Made by a program: the position numbers and the translations under genes
NCBI RefSeq assembly: GCF_001500065.1
Contig: NZ_LQIN01000051.1
Coordinates: forward strand, 124,001-188,000
Source: Mycobacterium sp. IS-3022
Lineage (GTDB): Bacteria; Actinomycetota; Actinomycetes; Mycobacteriales; Mycobacteriaceae
Length of the DNA: 64,000 bases
Direction of reading: 5' to 3'
Shown here: piece after piece, positions 7,339 to 15,424 of the stretch
Position numbering within the stretch: position 1 is the first letter of the stretch
How the letters are laid out: each line of letters begins with the position of its first letter
Notes under the pieces: model-generated
The model's database searches: none
What the model saw: the letters and a program-made list of their open reading frames with translations, nothing else
Told to the model about the DNA's origin: nothing

Positions 7339-8993
7339 TGCTTTGGCCTGCGGTCGGGGAAGATTCCGCTGGGCTCGCCACGGCCGTCCCAGTTGAGCAG
7401 GTTCACCCGCGACGGGCGCGACTCGGTGACGGCTATTCCCTCACTGGTCTGCCGGTGGTGCAACGCGTGGAAGCTCTCCACCGCCACCGGCACCGGGCCG
7501 CCGCTGGCCTCACCGAACGGCCCCGAATCGTACATGCCCGGCCCGCCCTCGAACGACAGCGAGCAGCCGGGCTCCTCGAGTGCCTGTGCCTCCAAGGCGT
7601 GCGCGTCGGCGACATATGCGGTCGGAATGACATAGCGCTCTTCGTATTTCGCCAACGCGAGCAGACGGTACATCTCGTAGATCTGCTCTTCGGTCATTCC
7701 GACCGCTTGCGGGATGTGCGGCTGCGTCTCCCGACCCAGGCTGATGTCACGCATGTAGGACCGCATCGCGGCCAGCCGCCGCAGCACGCCCTGCACCACA
7801 GCGGTGTCGCCGGCGGTGAACAGCCCCGCGAGGTATTCGATCGGAATGCGCAGCGCCTCCAGCGCGCCGAACAGATTGCCCAACTCCTCGCCGTCGTGGC
7901 CGTCGCGGGCGACGGCGTCGACCACCGGCGACAGCGGCGGGATGTACCAGACCATCGGCATGGTCCGGTACTCCGGATGCAGCGGCAGCGCCACCTGATA
8001 GCGGTGGATCAGCGCGTACACCGGCGAGCGCTGCGCGGCCTCGATCCACTCCTCGGAGATGCCCTCGGCGTGGGCCCCGGCGATCACCTCGGGGTCGTGC
8101 GGGTTCAGGATGATCGACTTCTGCGCCTCGTACAGGTCGGTGTCGTTCTCCACCGACGCCGCCTCGAGCACACGGTCGACGTCGTAGAACACCAGACCCA
8201 GGTACCGCAACCGGCCTACACAGGTCTCCGAACACACCGTCGGCAGTCCGACCTCGATGCGCGGATAGCAGAACGTGCACTTCTCGGCCTTACCGGTCTT
8301 GTGGTTGAAATACACCTTCTTGTAAGGGCATCCCGACACACACATCCGCCAGCCGCGGCAGCGGTCCTGATCGACCAGCACGATGCCGTCCTCGGAGCGC
8401 TTGTAGAGCGCACCCGACGGACACGACGCGACGCACGACGGGTTCAGGCAGTGCTCGCAGATTCGCGGCAGGTAGAACATGAACGTCTGCTCGAGTTCGA
8501 GGCGGACCTGCTCGCTCACCTGCTTCAGCACCGGGTCTCCGGACACGATCTCCGTCGAGCCGCCGAGGTCGTCGTCCCAGTTCGCCGACCACTCGACCTT
8601 CATCGGTTCGCCGCTGATCAGGCTGCGCGGCGGCGCGACCGGCATGTGCTCGCCCAGCGGCGCCTTGGTCAGGTTCTCGTAGTCGTAGGTCCAGGGTTCG
8701 TAGTAGTCGCTGATGCTGGGCATCTTCGGGTTGGCGAAGATCCGCAGCAGCTTGCTGAGCCGGCCGCCGTCGCGCAGCCGAAGGCGGCCCTTGCGGTCGC
8801 GTATCCAACCGCCACGCCAACGCTCCTGGTCTTCGTAGGTGCGCGGATACCCTTGGCCGGGGCGGGTTTCGACGTTGTTGAACCAGACGTACTCGGTGCC
8901 TGGCCGGTTGGTCCACGCCTGTTTGCACGTCACCGAGCAGGTGTGGCAGCCGATGCATTTGTCGAGGTTCATCACCATCGCCATCTGCGCCAT
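7335..8993 (-). CDS. narH: Respiratory nitrate reductase beta subunit
   Basis: Electron-transfer subunit with four iron-sulfur clusters. 552 residues. Cys groups are visible as CIGCHTCSVTCKQ (about 16-28), CEHCLNPSCVASCPSG, and CRGWRMCVSGCPYKK, where Trp replaces the Cys that would give a fourth 4Fe-4S cluster, the mark of the NarH 3Fe-4S site. ATG at 8993 (MAQMAMVMNLDK) is used; an open frame continues upstream but is antisense noise through narG's end. It begins 5 nt after the narG stop. Confidence 0.96.
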   Translation of the reverse strand: MAQMAMVMNLDKCIGCHTCSVTCKQAWTNRPGTEYVWFNNVETRPGQGYPRTYEDQERWRGGWIRDRKGRLRLRDGGRLSKLLRIFANPKMPSISDYYEPWTYDYENLTKAPLGEHMPVAPPRSLISGEPMKVEWSANWDDDLGGSTEIVSGDPVLKQVSEQVRLELEQTFMFYLPRICEHCLNPSCVASCPSGALYKRSEDGIVLVDQDRCRGWRMCVSGCPYKKVYFNHKTGKAEKCTFCYPRIEVGLPTVCSETCVGRLRYLGLVFYDVDRVLEAASVENDTDLYEAQKSIILNPHDPEVIAGAHAEGISEEWIEAAQRSPVYALIHRYQVALPLHPEYRTMPMVWYIPPLSPVVDAVARDGHDGEELGNLFGALEALRIPIEYLAGLFTAGDTAVVQGVLRRLAAMRSYMRDISLGRETQPHIPQAVGMTEEQIYEMYRLLALAKYEERYVIPTAYVADAHALEAQALEEPGCSLSFEGGPGMYDSGPFGEASGGPVPVAVESFHALHHRQTSEGIAVTESRPSRVNLLNWDGRGEPSGIFPDRRPKQ

Positions 8994-8998
8994 GACTC

Positions 8999-11900
8999 TC
9001 ACTGGTAGGTCACCTCCTGGCTGCGCCGCCGCACCACCGTCACCTCGTCGCGCTGATTGCCGGTCGGGCCGAGATAGTTGAACGCGAACGCCATCTGGGC
9101 ATACCCGCCGGCGAGGTGGCTGGGCTTGATCAGCAGGCGGGTCAGCGAATTGTGGATGCCGCCGCGCTTGCCGGTGGTCTCGCTCAGCGGCACGTCGATG
9201 GTGCGTTCCTGCACGTGATAGACGAACACCACCCCCTCGGGCATCCGGTGCGACACGATCGCCCGGCACACCAGCACGCCGTTGCGGTTGACCGCCTCGA
9301 CCCAGTCGTTGTCGCGCACCGAGATTTTCGCGGCGTCGGCGGGGCTCATCCACATCGTCGGGCCGCCGCGCGACAACGACAGCATGAACAGGTTGTCCTG
9401 GTACTCGGAGTGAATCGACCACTTCGAGTGCGGTGTCAGGTACCGGACCGTCAACGCCACCCCGTCATGCTCACCCACCGTCGACTCGCCGAACAGCCGC
9501 GACATGTCCAGCGGCGGACGGTAGGTCGGCAACTGCTCGCCGAGTTCCTCCAACCAGTCGTGGTCGAGGTAGAAGTGCATCCGGCCGGTCAGCGTGTGGA
9601 ACGGCTTGAGGTCCTCGATGTTGACGGTGAACGGCGCGTACCGGCGGCCGCCCGTCTCGCTGCCCGACCACTCCGGGCTGGTGATCACCGGGACGGGCCG
9701 GGCCTGGGTGTCGGCGAACGTGATTCGGCGTTCCTCGCTGCCCTCGGCCAGATGCACCAGGCGCCGCCCGGTCCGGCGCTCCAGCTCGCGGAAGCCCTGC
9801 ACGGCCAGGCGTCCGTTGGTTGTCCCGGACAGCGCCAGGATCGCCTCGGCCATCCGTTCGGCGGTGTTGATCGCCGGTCGGCCCTCCGCCCGACCGGAGT
9901 TCATCACCCCGAACTTGGCCGCGAGCTGCTCGACTTCTTCGTCGGGGTGAACGGTGACGCCCTTGGTCGTCAGGCCCAGGCGCTCGACGAGCGGTCCCAG
10001 CGTCGCCCACTTCTCGGCGATCGCAGGGTAGTCGCGTTCGACCACCGCCAGCGGGCCCATGGTCTTACCGGGCACCGGCGTGTCCGCGGTGGTGCGCCAA
10101 TCGCTTTCGGTCCCACTGCGATAGGCCATCGCGCCGGCGGTGTCGTGTTGAAGCGCGCCGACCACCACGTCACTGCGCACACCGAGATGCTTGGCCGCCA
10201 GCCCGCTGAACACCCGCGCGATGGCGCCGAACGCCTCGAAGTCGGAATGCGTCTCCCACGGCGGGTCGACGGCCGGGGTGAACGCGTGCACGTAGGGGTG
10301 CATGTCGGTGCTCGACAGGTCGTGCTTCTCATACCAGGTGGCCGCGGGCAGCACCACATCCGAGAGCAATGTGGTCGAGGTCATCCGGAAGTCGATCGAC
10401 ATCAACATGTCGAGCTTGCCCTCCGGGATGTCCGGAGTCCACGCGATGTCATTGGGCCGCACCGATTCCGGGGTCGGCTCCGCCTGCAGGTTGGAGTCGG
10501 TGCCGAGCAGGTGACGCAGGAAGTACTCGTTGCCCTTGCTCGACGAGCCGAGCAGGTTCGCCCGCCAGACGGACAGCACCCGTGGCCAGTTCGCCGGGTT
10601 GTCGGGGTCGGTGACGGCCAGCTTGAGCCGACCCTCGGCGAGTTGCTCGGTGACGTAGGTGGCGACGTCCTGCCCGGCGGCGTGGGCGTCGTCGGCCACG
10701 TCGAGGCTGGAGCGGTCGAACTGTGGATAGAACGGGCTCCAGCCCATCGCCGTCGACGAGGCGAGGACATCCATGGTGTGCCGATCCCGGAATCGGCCGC
10801 GCCCCAGCGGACTGGACAGCGCGTCGGCGCGATAACCGTCGTAGCGCCACTGGTCGGTGTGGACGTACCAGTAAGACGTGCCGGGCATCTGCCGCGGCGG
10901 TCGCGACCAGTCGGTGCCCATCGCCAACGCCGACCAGCCCGTCACCGGCCGGCACTTCTCCTGCCCGACGTAGTGCGCCCAGCCGCCGCCGTTGCGTCCC
11001 ATCGCGCCGGTGAGCAACACGAGCGCCAGCACCGCGCGGTAGGTGGCGTCCCCGTGGAACCACTGGCAGATGCCTGCGCCCATGATGATCATCGACCGGC
11101 CGTTGGACTCCTCGGCGTTGCGGGCGAACTCCTTGGCGATTCGGATCGCTTGTGCCGCAGCCACTCCGGTGATCTGCTCCTGCCAGGCTGGGGTGTAGGG
11201 CCGGCTGGGGTCGTCGTAGCCGGCGGGCCAGTCGCCGGGCAGCCGGGGCCGGGCCACGCCGTACTGCGCCAGCATCAGGTCGAACACCGTGCACACCAGG
11301 TGTTCACCGACCCGTCGCACCGGGACGCCGCGGGTCAGGGTCTCGCCGCGCCCGTCGAAGGTGTCAAAGCGTGGCAACGAGACCTCCGCCGCCTCACCGC
11401 CTTCGGCCCGCAGCACCGTCAACGCCGGCACGAGGTCACCGAGTTCCAGGTTCCACTTCGTGATTCCGTCGTCCCCGAAGCGGAAGCCCAACGAGCCCGG
11501 TGGCACCGCGACGCTGTCGGTGGCGCCGTCGAGCAGCACCGGTTTGAACGCCGCGTTCTCCTGCGCGGCCGGCTCGCCGCCAAGGTCGGCGGCCGTGAGG
11601 TTCTTGCCTGGGACCAGCCTGCCGTCGCGCTCCTCGAGCTTGACCAGGAACGGCAGGTCGGTGAATTTGCGCACGTAGTCGACGAAGAACGGAACCCGTT
11701 GCTTGACAAAGAACTCCGAAAGCACGACGTGGCCCATTGCCATCGCCAACGCGCCGTCGGTGCCCGCCACGCACGGCATCCACTCGTCGGCGAACTTGGT
11801 GTTGTCGGCGTAGTCGGGGCTGACGCTGACGACCTTCGTGCCGCGGTAGCGCACCTCGGTCATCCAGTGCGCGTCCGGCGTTCGGGTCACCGGCACGTTG

Positions 11901-12694
11901 GAGCCCCACATCATCAGGTACGACGCGTCCCACCAGTCACCGGATTCCGGTACGTCGGTCTGGTCGCCGAAAACCTGCGGGGAGGCCACCGGAAGGTCGG
12001 CGTACCAGTCGTAGAAGGACGTCATCACGCCGCCGAGCAGTTCTATGAACCGCGAGCCCGCGGCGAAGGACACCATCGACATCGCCGGAATCGGCGAGAA
12101 TCCCGCCACCCGGTCGGGCCCATACTGCTTGATGGTGTGGACGTGTGCCGCGGCGATCATCTCGGTGGCCTCGGCCCAACTCACCCGCACCAGGCCGCCC
12201 TTGCCTCGAGCACGTTGGTAGCGCCGGCGACGTTCCGGGTCGGCCTGAATGTCGGCCCAGGCGAATACCGGATCGGACAGCCGCGCCTTGGCCTCGCGGT
12301 ACATCTGCACCAGTTCCCCGCGCGCATACGGGTAGCGCACCCGCGTCGGCGAATAGGTGTACCAGGAGAACGCGGCCCCGCGTGGACAGCCCCGCGGCTC
12401 GTACTCCGGGCGGTCCGGCCCGACCGACGGATAGTCGGTCTCCTGCGTCTCCCAGGTGATGATGCCGTCCTTGACGTAAATCTTCCACGAGCACGACCCG
12501 GTGCAGTTGACCCCGTGGGTGGAGCGGACGACCTTGTCGTGGCTCCACCGGTCGCGGTAGAAGATGTCGCCTTCGCGGCCGCCACGGCGGTGCACGGTAC
12601 GCCCGTCGGCGGAGGCCTCGCCGGGGGTGAAGAACCGGCCGCTGCGCTCGAGCAGTTCCTCGATCCGGCCGCCGACGTGCGGCGTGATGGTCAC
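8999..12694 (-). CDS. narG: Respiratory nitrate reductase alpha subunit (Mo-bisMGD)
   Basis: Catalytic subunit reducing nitrate to nitrite on the cytoplasmic face of the membrane. 1231 residues, full length. The N-terminal FS0 iron-sulfur motif is seen as HGVNCTGSCSWKIYVKDG, followed by TDYPSVGPDRPEYEPRGC; the molybdopterin region includes MMWGSNVPVTRTPDAH and the C-terminal dinucleotide-binding part. The ATG overlaps the narK stop (ATGA). A very long open frame on the opposite strand is a codon-bias shadow. With narK, H, J and I it allows nitrate respiration when oxygen falls, fitting the neighbouring DosR genes. Confidence 0.97.
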   Translation of the reverse strand: MTITPHVGGRIEELLERSGRFFTPGEASADGRTVHRRGGREGDIFYRDRWSHDKVVRSTHGVNCTGSCSWKIYVKDGIITWETQETDYPSVGPDRPEYEPRGCPRGAAFSWYTYSPTRVRYPYARGELVQMYREAKARLSDPVFAWADIQADPERRRRYQRARGKGGLVRVSWAEATEMIAAAHVHTIKQYGPDRVAGFSPIPAMSMVSFAAGSRFIELLGGVMTSFYDWYADLPVASPQVFGDQTDVPESGDWWDASYLMMWGSNVPVTRTPDAHWMTEVRYRGTKVVSVSPDYADNTKFADEWMPCVAGTDGALAMAMGHVVLSEFFVKQRVPFFVDYVRKFTDLPFLVKLEERDGRLVPGKNLTAADLGGEPAAQENAAFKPVLLDGATDSVAVPPGSLGFRFGDDGITKWNLELGDLVPALTVLRAEGGEAAEVSLPRFDTFDGRGETLTRGVPVRRVGEHLVCTVFDLMLAQYGVARPRLPGDWPAGYDDPSRPYTPAWQEQITGVAAAQAIRIAKEFARNAEESNGRSMIIMGAGICQWFHGDATYRAVLALVLLTGAMGRNGGGWAHYVGQEKCRPVTGWSALAMGTDWSRPPRQMPGTSYWYVHTDQWRYDGYRADALSSPLGRGRFRDRHTMDVLASSTAMGWSPFYPQFDRSSLDVADDAHAAGQDVATYVTEQLAEGRLKLAVTDPDNPANWPRVLSVWRANLLGSSSKGNEYFLRHLLGTDSNLQAEPTPESVRPNDIAWTPDIPEGKLDMLMSIDFRMTSTTLLSDVVLPAATWYEKHDLSSTDMHPYVHAFTPAVDPPWETHSDFEAFGAIARVFSGLAAKHLGVRSDVVVGALQHDTAGAMAYRSGTESDWRTTADTPVPGKTMGPLAVVERDYPAIAEKWATLGPLVERLGLTTKGVTVHPDEEVEQLAAKFGVMNSGRAEGRPAINTAERMAEAILALSGTTNGRLAVQGFRELERRTGRRLVHLAEGSEERRITFADTQARPVPVITSPEWSGSETGGRRYAPFTVNIEDLKPFHTLTGRMHFYLDHDWLEELGEQLPTYRPPLDMSRLFGESTVGEHDGVALTVRYLTPHSKWSIHSEYQDNLFMLSLSRGGPTMWMSPADAAKISVRDNDWVEAVNRNGVLVCRAIVSHRMPEGVVFVYHVQERTIDVPLSETTGKRGGIHNSLTRLLIKPSHLAGGYAQMAFAFNYLGPTGNQRDEVTVVRRRSQEVTYQ

Positions 12695-13911
12695 TTTGGC
12701 GCCTCCTCGGGTTGCGGCTCATGGGCGTGTAGCCGCAGTGCGGTGTAACCGAACGCGATCAGCGCGGTCGCCACCAACAGGATGAGCCCGACCGAATAGT
12801 CGTTCTCGGCGGCGTCGTAGGTCGAGCCCATCACCAGCGGCGGGAAGTAACCGCCCAAACCGCCTGCGGCCGAGACGATTCCGGTGACCGAACCGACAGA
12901 ATTCCGCGGCGAACGCCGCGCGACCCACGCGAACACGCCGCCGGTGCCGATACCGAGGAACACCGCCAGCGTGATGAAGGTGGCCGCCGACAACACGTCC
13001 GGCGGTGGCTGCAGGATGGCGATGAGAGCCATCAGCGCGGTGCCCCCGAACGACGCCAGCACCACATACTTCGGCGCGAAGCGGTCGGCCAGCGCCCCGC
13101 CCACGGGCCTGGCGAGCACGGCGGCCAGCGCGAAGCCCGCGGTGCGCGCCCCCGCGTCGACCGCCGAGAAGCCGTAGATCGTCTTGATGTAGGTCGGCAG
13201 GTAGTTGCTGAACGCCACGAACCCGCCGAACACGATCGCGTAGAGGAACGACATCTCCCAGGTGACCGACAGTTTCGCGGCAGCCTTCAGCTTGGGCAGC
13301 ACCCGGTCGGTGTTCGGCGCGAAAGTCGGCGAGTTGCTCATGAGCACCAGGCACAGGACGGCGGTGAGCGCCAACGCGACCGCGATGATGACGTGGGTGG
13401 TGAACAGCCCGAACCAGCCGACGAACCGGGGGGTGAAGAACGCCGACAGCGCGGTGCCCACCATGCCCATCCCGAAGACGCCGGTGGCGAACCCGCGCCG
13501 CGACGCGTCGTACCAGTTGTTGGCGAACGGGATGCCGACGGCGAAGACGGTGCCGGCAATGCCCAGGAAGAACCCACACACCAGCAGCATCGGGTAGGAC
13601 CCGGCCGTTCCTGCGGCACCGACCGCCAGCACCGGCACGATCGAGATCACCGAGATCGCGATGAACATCGCGCGGCCGCCGAACCGGTCGGTGAGCGACC
13701 CGACGACGATCCGGCCGAGCGCGCCGACCAGGATCGGCGTCGCGACCAGCATCGAGGCCTCGGAGCTGCTCAGCGTCAGGTCGGCAGCGTAGGTGGTCGA
13801 CAGCGGGCCGATCATGTTCCAGGCCCAGAAGTTGATCGCGGAGACCCACGTGGCCAGGGCCAAGTTCAGAGTGCGTCGAACGCCGGTGTCCGGCGTGGTC
13901 GCCGTGCTCAC
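12691..13911 (-). CDS. narK: Nitrate/nitrite transporter (NarK family, MFS)
   Basis: Twelve-helix major facilitator that takes up nitrate and/or exports nitrite. Starting from GTG 13911 it has 406 residues. Family blocks include NFWAWNMIGPLS in helix 1, RIVVGSLTDRFGGR in the 2-3 loop, and GGLGGYFPPLVMG, the glycine-rich nitrate signature. The start is uncertain: another in-frame GTG lies at 13944, with no clear ribosome site at either. First gene of narKGHJI, overlapping narG by 4 nt. No convincing DosR box was found upstream. Confidence 0.92.
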   Translation of the reverse strand: MSTATTPDTGVRRTLNLALATWVSAINFWAWNMIGPLSTTYAADLTLSSSEASMLVATPILVGALGRIVVGSLTDRFGGRAMFIAISVISIVPVLAVGAAGTAGSYPMLLVCGFFLGIAGTVFAVGIPFANNWYDASRRGFATGVFGMGMVGTALSAFFTPRFVGWFGLFTTHVIIAVALALTAVLCLVLMSNSPTFAPNTDRVLPKLKAAAKLSVTWEMSFLYAIVFGGFVAFSNYLPTYIKTIYGFSAVDAGARTAGFALAAVLARPVGGALADRFAPKYVVLASFGGTALMALIAILQPPPDVLSAATFITLAVFLGIGTGGVFAWVARRSPRNSVGSVTGIVSAAGGLGGYFPPLVMGSTYDAAENDYSVGLILLVATALIAFGYTALRLHAHEPQPEEAPK

Positions 13912-14082
13912 CCGCCCAGACAACCATGTGTATGCAACGCTCACGTTACTTTTCAGGAAATGCGCTGCGGCACAGTCGAGACCGCCGGCTCCGGTCGGTC
14001 GGCCGGCCACGGCGTGTTCGCGGCACGGGATCGGCGCGGGGTCAAACCCGGCCGTTCTCTTGTGTTTTCGTTTGTCGTCAGT

Positions 14083-14505
14083 TCAGGCGCGAATCCTGCT
14101 GTGGCGCCTCGTCGGGTCGCGTTGGCCCGCCAGTGTCAATCCGAGGATGACCATGATGACGCCCAGACTGAACCACAACCAGTCGAACGCGTGCGCCACG
14201 CTCAACGCGTAAGCCCACAGCGCGACGTACACCAGGCCGCCGCCGAGGAAATATGCCCGGGCTGCGGCGTAGGTACGCGCCATCACCAACCCCAGCGCGC
14301 CGATCACCAGGTTGACCGCGTTGTGCAGACCGGACACCACGAACATGCCGAACAGGCGAGCCCCAGAGTCCTGGCCGAGCCAGTCCAGGCGGTCGTAGTC
14401 ACGAGTGATGCCCGGAATGAATCCGAGGACACCGAGGATGATCAACGCGGCGCCCACGAACAACGCTGCCGCCTGCACAGCCATGTACTTGGGGGCCGTC
14501 GCCAT
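14083..14505 (-). CDS. DUF4383 four-helix membrane protein, copy 1
   Basis: 140-residue membrane protein with four predicted helices. The DUF4383 signature is clear: LGFIPGITRDYD after helix 1, LFGMFVVSGLHNAVNLVIGALG in helix 2 and a C-terminal LGVIMVILGL. Function is unknown for the family. The His and Asn in the second helix (SGLHNAVN) are shared with the next gene, to which it is clearly paralogous. It lies 171 bp upstream of narK on the same strand and 94 bp downstream of its paralogue, suggesting a joint expression unit feeding into nar. Confidence 0.85.
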   Translation of the reverse strand: MATAPKYMAVQAAALFVGAALIILGVLGFIPGITRDYDRLDWLGQDSGARLFGMFVVSGLHNAVNLVIGALGLVMARTYAAARAYFLGGGLVYVALWAYALSVAHAFDWLWFSLGVIMVILGLTLAGQRDPTRRHSRIRA

Positions 14506-14599
14506 CCCTCGCCTCCGTCCGGACCGTTATTGACGGACCTGCAGGTGATACCCCGTCCGCCCGGACGCTAACCGGGGCCGGTGACGGCGGTCGTCGTCG

Positions 14600-15085
14600 C
14601 TAGCGGGGGTTCCGTCTCATCGGTGTGTTCGCGTCGATGTCGTGGCGTGACAGCAACACACCGAGGGCGATCATGCCGACCGCGAGCGCCAGGTGCAGCC
14701 AGTTGTCGGCGGTGTTCAACGGCACGAAGTTCGCTGCGCTGTCGTGGTCGATGAACAGGCCGTACACGAAGAGCAGCAGGTAGATGACGCCGCCGCCGAT
14801 CAGGAAGGCGCGCGCGCCCGAGAACGTGCGCGCCATCAACACTCCGGCCACACCGAACAGCAGGTGCACGATGTTGTGCAGGATCGAGACGTTGAAGATG
14901 CCGAGCAGGTGGGCCTCGGAATGATGGCCCGCGAACGTCATGGTGTCGTAGTTCGTGGTGATCCCGGGGATGAAGCCCAAGATGCCGACGAGCAGGAATA
15001 CTGCACCGACGGCGAGGGCGGCCTTTTGCGCAGGTGAGCTGTACCGGGATGCCGCCGTCGGCCCCGGCGGGTGACTGCTGACCAT
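14600..15085 (-). CDS. DUF4383 four-helix membrane protein, copy 2
   Basis: 161-residue paralogue of the preceding gene with the same order of motifs: LGFIPGITTNYDTM, LLGIFNVSILHNIVHLLFGVAG, and a final helix LALAVGMIALGVLLS. The ATG at 15085 (MVSSHPPG) is preceded by AAAGGAA at a good distance; an upstream ATG at 15100 would swallow that site. No enzymatic motif is visible. Its conserved His/Asn in the second helix could bind a cofactor or metal, but this is speculation. Confidence 0.84.
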   Translation of the reverse strand: MVSSHPPGPTAASRYSSPAQKAALAVGAVFLLVGILGFIPGITTNYDTMTFAGHHSEAHLLGIFNVSILHNIVHLLFGVAGVLMARTFSGARAFLIGGGVIYLLLFVYGLFIDHDSAANFVPLNTADNWLHLALAVGMIALGVLLSRHDIDANTPMRRNPR

Positions 15086-15212
15086 CGTCGTTCCTTTCAT
15101 CGGGTGAGGCGAGAAGTACCCGGGGAAAGGCGTGGCAAACGCGGATTCGAAGGCTAGTCAGGCACCGCAAGAACCCGGTCGCGGTCGCCGACCGGTTCGG
15201 CCTTCGACCGGG

Positions 15213-15329
15213 CTACTTCCTGACGTAGCAGTTGGGCGCGTTTCCGCAGTGATGACCTTGATCGCACTTGTGGCAGTTGCAGGTACAGCCGGTCTTGGCC
15301 CTGCCCGCAGGTTTAGGAGATGTGGGCAT
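15213..15329 (-). CDS. 38-residue Cys/His-rich peptide, metallothionein-like
   Basis: A short ORF of 38 codons. The N-terminal 14 residues are Pro/Lys/Ala-rich; the rest holds CTCNCHKC, then HHCGN and NCYVRK at the end: six Cys (15, 17, 19, 22, 28, 34) and three His (20, 26, 27). Such density fits a metallothionein binding Cu(I) or Zn(II); it is not alignable by eye to MymT or SmtA. GAGGAG lies 10 nt before the ATG, strong evidence of translation. It lies on the same strand as prpE (stop 95 nt upstream) and 127 nt before the DUF4383 pair. An AT-rich element lies upstream. Confidence 0.72.
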   Translation of the reverse strand: MPTSPKPAGRAKTGCTCNCHKCDQGHHCGNAPNCYVRK

Positions 15330-15391
15330 CGCGGATCAACTCCTCGTGTTATGACGCCCGTTCGCGACGGCGAAATCACGGACGTAACAAC

Positions 15392-15409
15392 GAATATATG
15401 CCGATATGA
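15392..15409. promoter_or_regulatory. AT-rich imperfect palindrome upstream of the Cys-rich peptide
   Basis: In a very GC-rich setting the bases AATATATGCCGATATG stand out 63-80 nt upstream of the peptide start. ATAT blocks flank a CGGC centre, like the loose operators of ArsR/SmtB metal sensors. Could also simply be a -10 region. Confidence 0.25.
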
Positions 15410-15424
15410 CGATGTCTGCGCGGG

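Noticed and set aside
9116..12748. 1210-codon open frame opposite narG
   Set aside because: It is a mirror of narG caused by high GC at third positions; the residues are His/Arg/Gly/Val-rich with no family, and narG is certain.
13945..14082. Search for a DosR box ahead of narK
   Set aside because: Only a loose GGGTCAAACCC-type match was found; it lacks the GGGAC core on both arms.
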